NCBI GenBank assembly: GCA_021234155.1
Contig: JAJEKV010000040.1
Coordinates: forward strand, 9,097,541 to 9,161,540
Length of the DNA stretch: 64,000 nt
Reading direction: 5' to 3'
Source: Isoetes taiwanensis
Lineage: Eukaryota > Streptophyta > Lycopodiopsida > Isoetales > Isoetaceae
Part shown: positions 60,101 through 64,000 of the stretch, one piece after another
Numbering within the stretch: position 1 is the first letter of the stretch
Layout of the letters: every line of letters begins with the position of its first letter
The notes under the pieces: generated by a model
The model's database searches: none
What the model was told of the DNA's origin: nothing
The model's input: only the letters and a program-made list of their open reading frames with translations
Program-made: the position numbers and the translations under genes

Positions 60101-61235
60101 ATCACGGTCTCAAAACTATAGCTGATCTTCGATGTAATGGCAATTGGCTTACACGGCATGAGCTGGTTGCAAAAGTCGATTGATACCGCAGTCAACAAAA
60201 AGATTTTCTCTGACATTTCTCGTTCCTTGAGCAACTGGGAAGATTCGATGGATCCTATTTCATGGAGTTGTGAAGGAAAAAAGAGATATAGTGTGTCCAA
60301 GATCTACAAAATGATCATTCAACCTTCTGATCTTAAGGTCACTACAAAATGGGGTTGCACTCAGCAAGAGGCAATCAAAATAATCATTGATGGATGGCAG
60401 GCACATTGTGCAAAAAAGATACTTTTATTTAGATGGCTTCTGTTGAATCAGAGTTTGTCCACTAATGAGAGAATAGCAAAATATAAAAATTTTTCGGTCC
60501 AATATCGCCCGTTGGGTTGCCCGGCTTCGAGAATCAATTTGCATGTCTTCGATTGCCCAAGACTTACGCCCCTTAAACTCGGGCAAAAAATCTCTGTAAG
60601 TCCACTCCTGGTTCCTCTTCACAGGAATTTTTTGACTTTCTAAGTTTCCCAAGTGCCTTCTGTGGTACTTTGAGATGGCCCTATGGTCCATTTGGAAGCC
60701 GCAAAGAAGAATCGTTCATGATCACAAAATATTTAATCTCAATTGGATCAAAGCACGCTTTTCGGTCCTGGCTGGTTGAGAGCGACCATAGCTCCTGAAA
60801 GAAGCAAGGGCTCGGCATATATGAAATTGGGATTCTTTAGGGAGCTACCATGGTTTTATGCTTTCTTTAAATCCACGATCTTTGATGTTGATATTGGCCA
60901 TTTTTGTGGCCAGAGCATTATGATATGGTTATCCCCCCCTCTCGTGGAAGATATGATCCTAAACCGGCTTTTGAACAGTGGACAAGGAGATGATTACCTT
61001 GAAGCAGCACATTTTGGCTCAGATAGCTTTGGGAGTCATTCTGGATGATGAAGATCTTTGGTGGTGGAATGATCTGAAGATTTACTTTGCTGCAAAATGG
61101 GAGGAGCACTTTGACATCACCTCTGAAATCATGCTGCAGTTCACGGTCCATACCCCTCTAGATCTTGATGAACTTGAGACAGTATTCCATATTGTCCAGG
61201 TCGATCCATTGGAGTTTGCTTTGGGCTATGAGTAG
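57182..61235 (+). pseudogene. LINE-B ORF2: endonuclease, reverse transcriptase, zf-RVT
   Basis: ORF2 starts MKIVCWNLRGIRK at 57182, the standard endonuclease start, then shifts frame. Endonuclease: LLQEHRL, INVYAS, LLAGDFNNT (57300-57640). RT: GKSPGPDGFPPEFF, WRPISLTNTIYKVLAKILANR, LKLDFKRAFDTINWDFL (58570-59015), RGVRQGCPLAPYLFLIVAE, and the active site QYADDTFIFL (about 59250). The frame joins of WDFL and GFSKPV at about 59010 suggest roughly 25 codons are missing between them. The C-terminus has a zf-RVT-like part (LLLNQSLSTNERIAKY, then GCPASRINLHVFDCP, 60430-60560). The RT active site is intact, and the breaks are few enough that a parent copy was recently active. Confidence 0.9.
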
Positions 61236-61452
61236 AAAATTATAGTTAAATCTTACATCTTGAACTATTACGGACATCGATCATCTTTTTGACTAGGCTG
61301 ATGCACGACAAATTTTGAATATCTAGGCGTGCTATGCCTTTTTCGGTCCCTTCTTGGGACAAGTAAGCGTGCAAAGGTTCTTCCTTTTTGCAAATCTTTG
61401 TATATATTCATGTAACCTCTTTTGCATGTAATATCAAATCTGCCTTAACCTC

Positions 61453-61475
61453 AAAAAAAAAAAAAAAAAAAAAAA
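61453..61475 (+). repeat. Poly(A) tail of LINE-B
   Basis: About 23 A residues close the element after TGCCTTAACCTC and directly precede the right target-site duplication. Confidence 0.95.
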
Positions 61476-61477
61476 GA

Positions 61478-61491
61478 GATATGCCTGCGCT
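61478..61491 (+). repeat. Target-site duplication, right copy, for LINE-B
   Basis: GATATGCCTGCGCT, perfect match to 55022-55035. LINE-A sequence resumes immediately after it. Confidence 0.95.
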
Positions 61492-64000
61492 TTTTCATGG
61501 GCAGATGTGAACGTAGGTAGCGTTGTGGGCCTCTTTCTAATGTGGGATTTATGTGCTTTGCTTGTAATGTGCTATTTTGACTTGCTCGAGCCACGGAATC
61601 AGAAAAAGCTTTGGAGAAACAAGCATCAAAGGTAACATCTCGGTACATCACGATCGCCTCTGTTTCTACACGGATGCACATGTGCTCTGGACATTCCATC
61701 TAGTTAGCCACTGCACTCTTTTATCCTTCCAACAATTCTTGAGTCGTTGTGGTCCCATTGCCCTTTGCATAAGCCAAGTCGCGGTAGGCGATCATCATCC
61801 ATATTTACCACCTTACGGAAATAGGCGATGTGTCTATCAAGGGCCTTCGTTGAAGTGGCGAAAAACACATCCTGCAACAAAATTTGATATGGGACCCTAG
61901 TTTCACTCCAGAGTGCGTCTTTGAAAGGCCTTACACTTTTGTTCTAGGTCGCTCAAGTAGCAAGGAACACCACTTGGGCCCCGGACTTCAACTCCGGTAC
62001 AAAGAGCGAGGCTCTACCAATACCACGAGCGGATGTGCACGATGCCCCAATCATATAGTTACGCTCTCTGTGGTTATTGTTGCGCATTGCATAGAGTGCT
62101 TTCCGACTGCTTGCTACTACGCAATCTTATGGAAGTGTCGGCATAGTGTAGAAGGAAACTCCACTCCCGGATACTTGTAGGTGGGTGTCACCTCCACTTG
62201 TTGCCCTCGATAAGTGAATGAAGGGGCCTTGGATGGCGCGAGGATGAGATTAGGACCACCTTGGTCTTGGCGGTTGGCGTTCATATGCGTGGCACGAGAA
62301 TGTATCGAGCATCTAAGTGAGGCTGCATATCCTCACGGAGTGTGAGCTAAGAGGTCAACATCCTCTGCATAGATGAGTTGTCGATGAACACGATGCAAAA
62401 ATTGGGTCCATACCACCCCATTGTCTATGAGCGGTGTTCCAAGCGGTGAATGTACTGAACAAACAATGTTGGGGAAAGAGGACATCCTGGCGGACCCCAA
62501 TCTTGCTAGTGAATGGTTGTCCGTCATCGCATCGGCTGTACAACTCTCGTACAACTTTGTATCTTTGCATTTTGCATATCCACGGGGAACCTCTAGTTGC
62601 CGCAATCTTTCCCATAACTTTTCAGAGCCGCGGTGTCAAAAGCCTTACGCCAAAGTCAACAAAGCAACAATCACGAGTCCCGTAGGCGGTTTACGCTATC
62701 CTCAACCAAAGTCCTCAATGTGAAGATATGATCAATGGTTGAATGCGGGGTCGAACCCTACTTGTGTGAGCTTCGCTTTTTTATACGCCCACAGGTCAGC
62801 TGTTGCTCAATAATGCCCACTAGCGGTTTTGGCAAACACCGAACCCGACCATGATTGTTGGTAATTGGTTGGACTATGTGGATCTCTGCCTTGTAAATGG
62901 GGACAACTCGCTTGTGGTCCTTTGCTAGGGAATCCTTCTGTGGCGCTCTGTTGAACATAGTGGTTAGGGTGGTACCATAGGCTCCCCTGTCCCACTTGAG
63001 CAACTCTGCTGCATACCATCCAGGTCCGTTGCTTTCCCATTGGCCAAACGCTGGACCACAGGTAACATCATCCTCTGTGATTTCTAATGTCGGACCATTA
63101 CGTGGGGGTATGAGTGCTCGTGTCCCTTGAGGATCATAGAGTTCTTTGCGGTATTGTTCCCCACTTGCTCATTAGTGATGTTCCGTAAAGTTGGGCGGCT
63201 TCGAAGAACCTTAGCCAAAGATTCTAGGATGGCTTTTCAACATGGAAAACATTTCCCTTTGATGGCGTGCAATGTCTTGAGATTTCCTTGCCTTCAAGAA
63301 AGCGCGATCTTGTGTGGTGGCATGTGGGCGCATTCGCGGGATCTGTGATCTGGCCGGGCCGGCATTTGTATTCCTTACACTCGGCATCAAACCACCGATT
63401 CTGAGGGAATGTTGCGGTCCTGTGATACCTCTCGGACATGCTATCCCAAAACATCTTTACCTTGATGCCAAGGGCTCAATCGGTGACCCGTTTCTTTGCT
63501 CTAAGCGTGGGGGCACTGCAAAATTCTGAAAAGGTCATCTATGAGCATATCGGCGCAATCCTTTGCTGCTCATAATCCAATGCATAGCGAGGTATACAAG
63601 AGGAGCCCAGTAGAAGGGGTTCTAGCGGCTGCCAAGCCAAGCTGCGGTGGAGTGGAAGGTGATGCGAGTCGTCTCCTCATCTCTCTTTGTCTGCGTGCCT
63701 GCAGAAGTGGTTGATCAAATGTACATCTGCTTTCGGCGACTAATAGATAGTCCACCACACTAGATCCTCCACCACGATTCTCTTGTGCGGGTGCACTTAC
63801 GGGAGGAAGGCCAGCCCTTGCCGGGCCATTACAAATTACCAAGTCAAAGACACCACATAGTAGAAACAGCGCACCAAAAGCCATTGACGACTATCATCGA
63901 TGTTAGGTGGCCAAAGCGCTCCGTGCGCATTTGTAACACATCTGAGCCAAAGGATCAAGTCTCATGGGCTGCTCTACTCCTGTCCGTGCATTGAAGTCCC
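61492..64000 (-). mobile_element. LINE-A copy 2, reverse transcriptase part (runs off the window)
   Basis: Minus-strand RT remnants run from the window edge to 61492: the PVLTTMFNR region (about 62920-63000), then VRQDVLFPQHCLFS (a frame-broken form of the VRQGCPLSPTLFS box, about 62490), and LIYAEDVDLLAHTP (about 62335-62395), which is the YADD-type active site with the first Asp changed to Glu. The text matches copy 1 (bases 10-1951) over its whole length from 62085. The element then continues across the LINE-B insertion to 55035-54574. Its frames are broken repeatedly. Confidence 0.85.

Larger units (their letters stand above)
55036..61477 (+). mobile_element. LINE-B, full-length L1-type element inserted into LINE-A
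   Basis: The 6.44-kb element begins with GGGAGAAAACGATGGCGG just after the left target duplication and ends with a run of about 23 A (61453-61475) just before the right duplication. Between them are ORF1 remnants, ORF2 with endonuclease, RT and zf-RVT, and a short 3' UTR. Both ends and the perfect 14-bp duplication show a recent full-length insertion by target-primed reverse transcription, even though the reading frames are interrupted several times as sequenced. Confidence 0.95.

Overview
This is a stretch of nuclear DNA from a land plant. The evidence is two host genes with GT-AG introns and organelle-targeting-type N-termini, plus typical plant transposons: Ty3/Gypsy, Ty1/Copia, CACTA/EnSpm with a tnp2 transposase, and L1-type LINEs with a zf-RVT C-terminus. 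The purine gene is cut into 32 exons, whereas I recall the flowering-plant homologues as having few introns. With the LINE-rich content this leans towards a seed-free plant such as a fern or lycophyte, but that is a guess. No prokaryotic features are present.

Layout. 1-2304: minus-strand remnant of a LINE (called LINE-A here). 2485-3000: tail of a Copia element with a probable 3' LTR. 3148-12210: complete minus-strand gene for FGAM synthase (PurL-type), 32 exons, about 1411 codons once small indels are allowed for. 12.5-12.9 kb: short hairpin-forming repeats. 13.3-17.456 kb: Ty3/Gypsy element (probable 5' LTR, gag, protease, reverse transcriptase). It stops just after the RT active-site motif, where a CACTA element begins with a clean CACTACAAG terminus (17457). 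17.457-25.27 kb: CACTA block with subterminal AACGACG-type motifs and a decayed tnp2 transposase. 26.0-32.7 kb: GC-rich tandem array of about 1.09-kb units. 33.37-33.77 kb: Argonaute PIWI-domain fragment that keeps an intron. 34.28-34.67 kb: CTT/CTTT microsatellite. 35.05-37.8 kb: two small tandem-repeat families. 38.9-44.97 kb: old plus-strand L1-type LINE (LINE-B). 45844-47266: five-exon minus-strand FolD gene (organellar methylene-THF dehydrogenase/cyclohydrolase) with many small indels. 47.3-52.6 kb: unassigned, probably decayed repeats. 52.66-53.25 kb: fragment of a pogo/jerky-type DDE transposase. 54.57-64.0 kb: a second minus-strand LINE-A, split by a younger full-length LINE-B (55036-61477) with a 14-bp target-site duplication and a poly(A) tail.

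The two host genes are linked biochemically. FolD helps make 10-formyl-tetrahydrofolate, and FGAM synthase acts on the formylated purine intermediate, though nothing in the sequence shows co-regulation. Everything else is mobile or repetitive DNA in nested layers. A recurring oddity is 1-2 nt indels, which break otherwise well-conserved genes without base-substitution stops and with splice sites intact. Uncorrected sequencing error is at least as likely as real gene decay, and every frameshift reported here should be read with that in mind.
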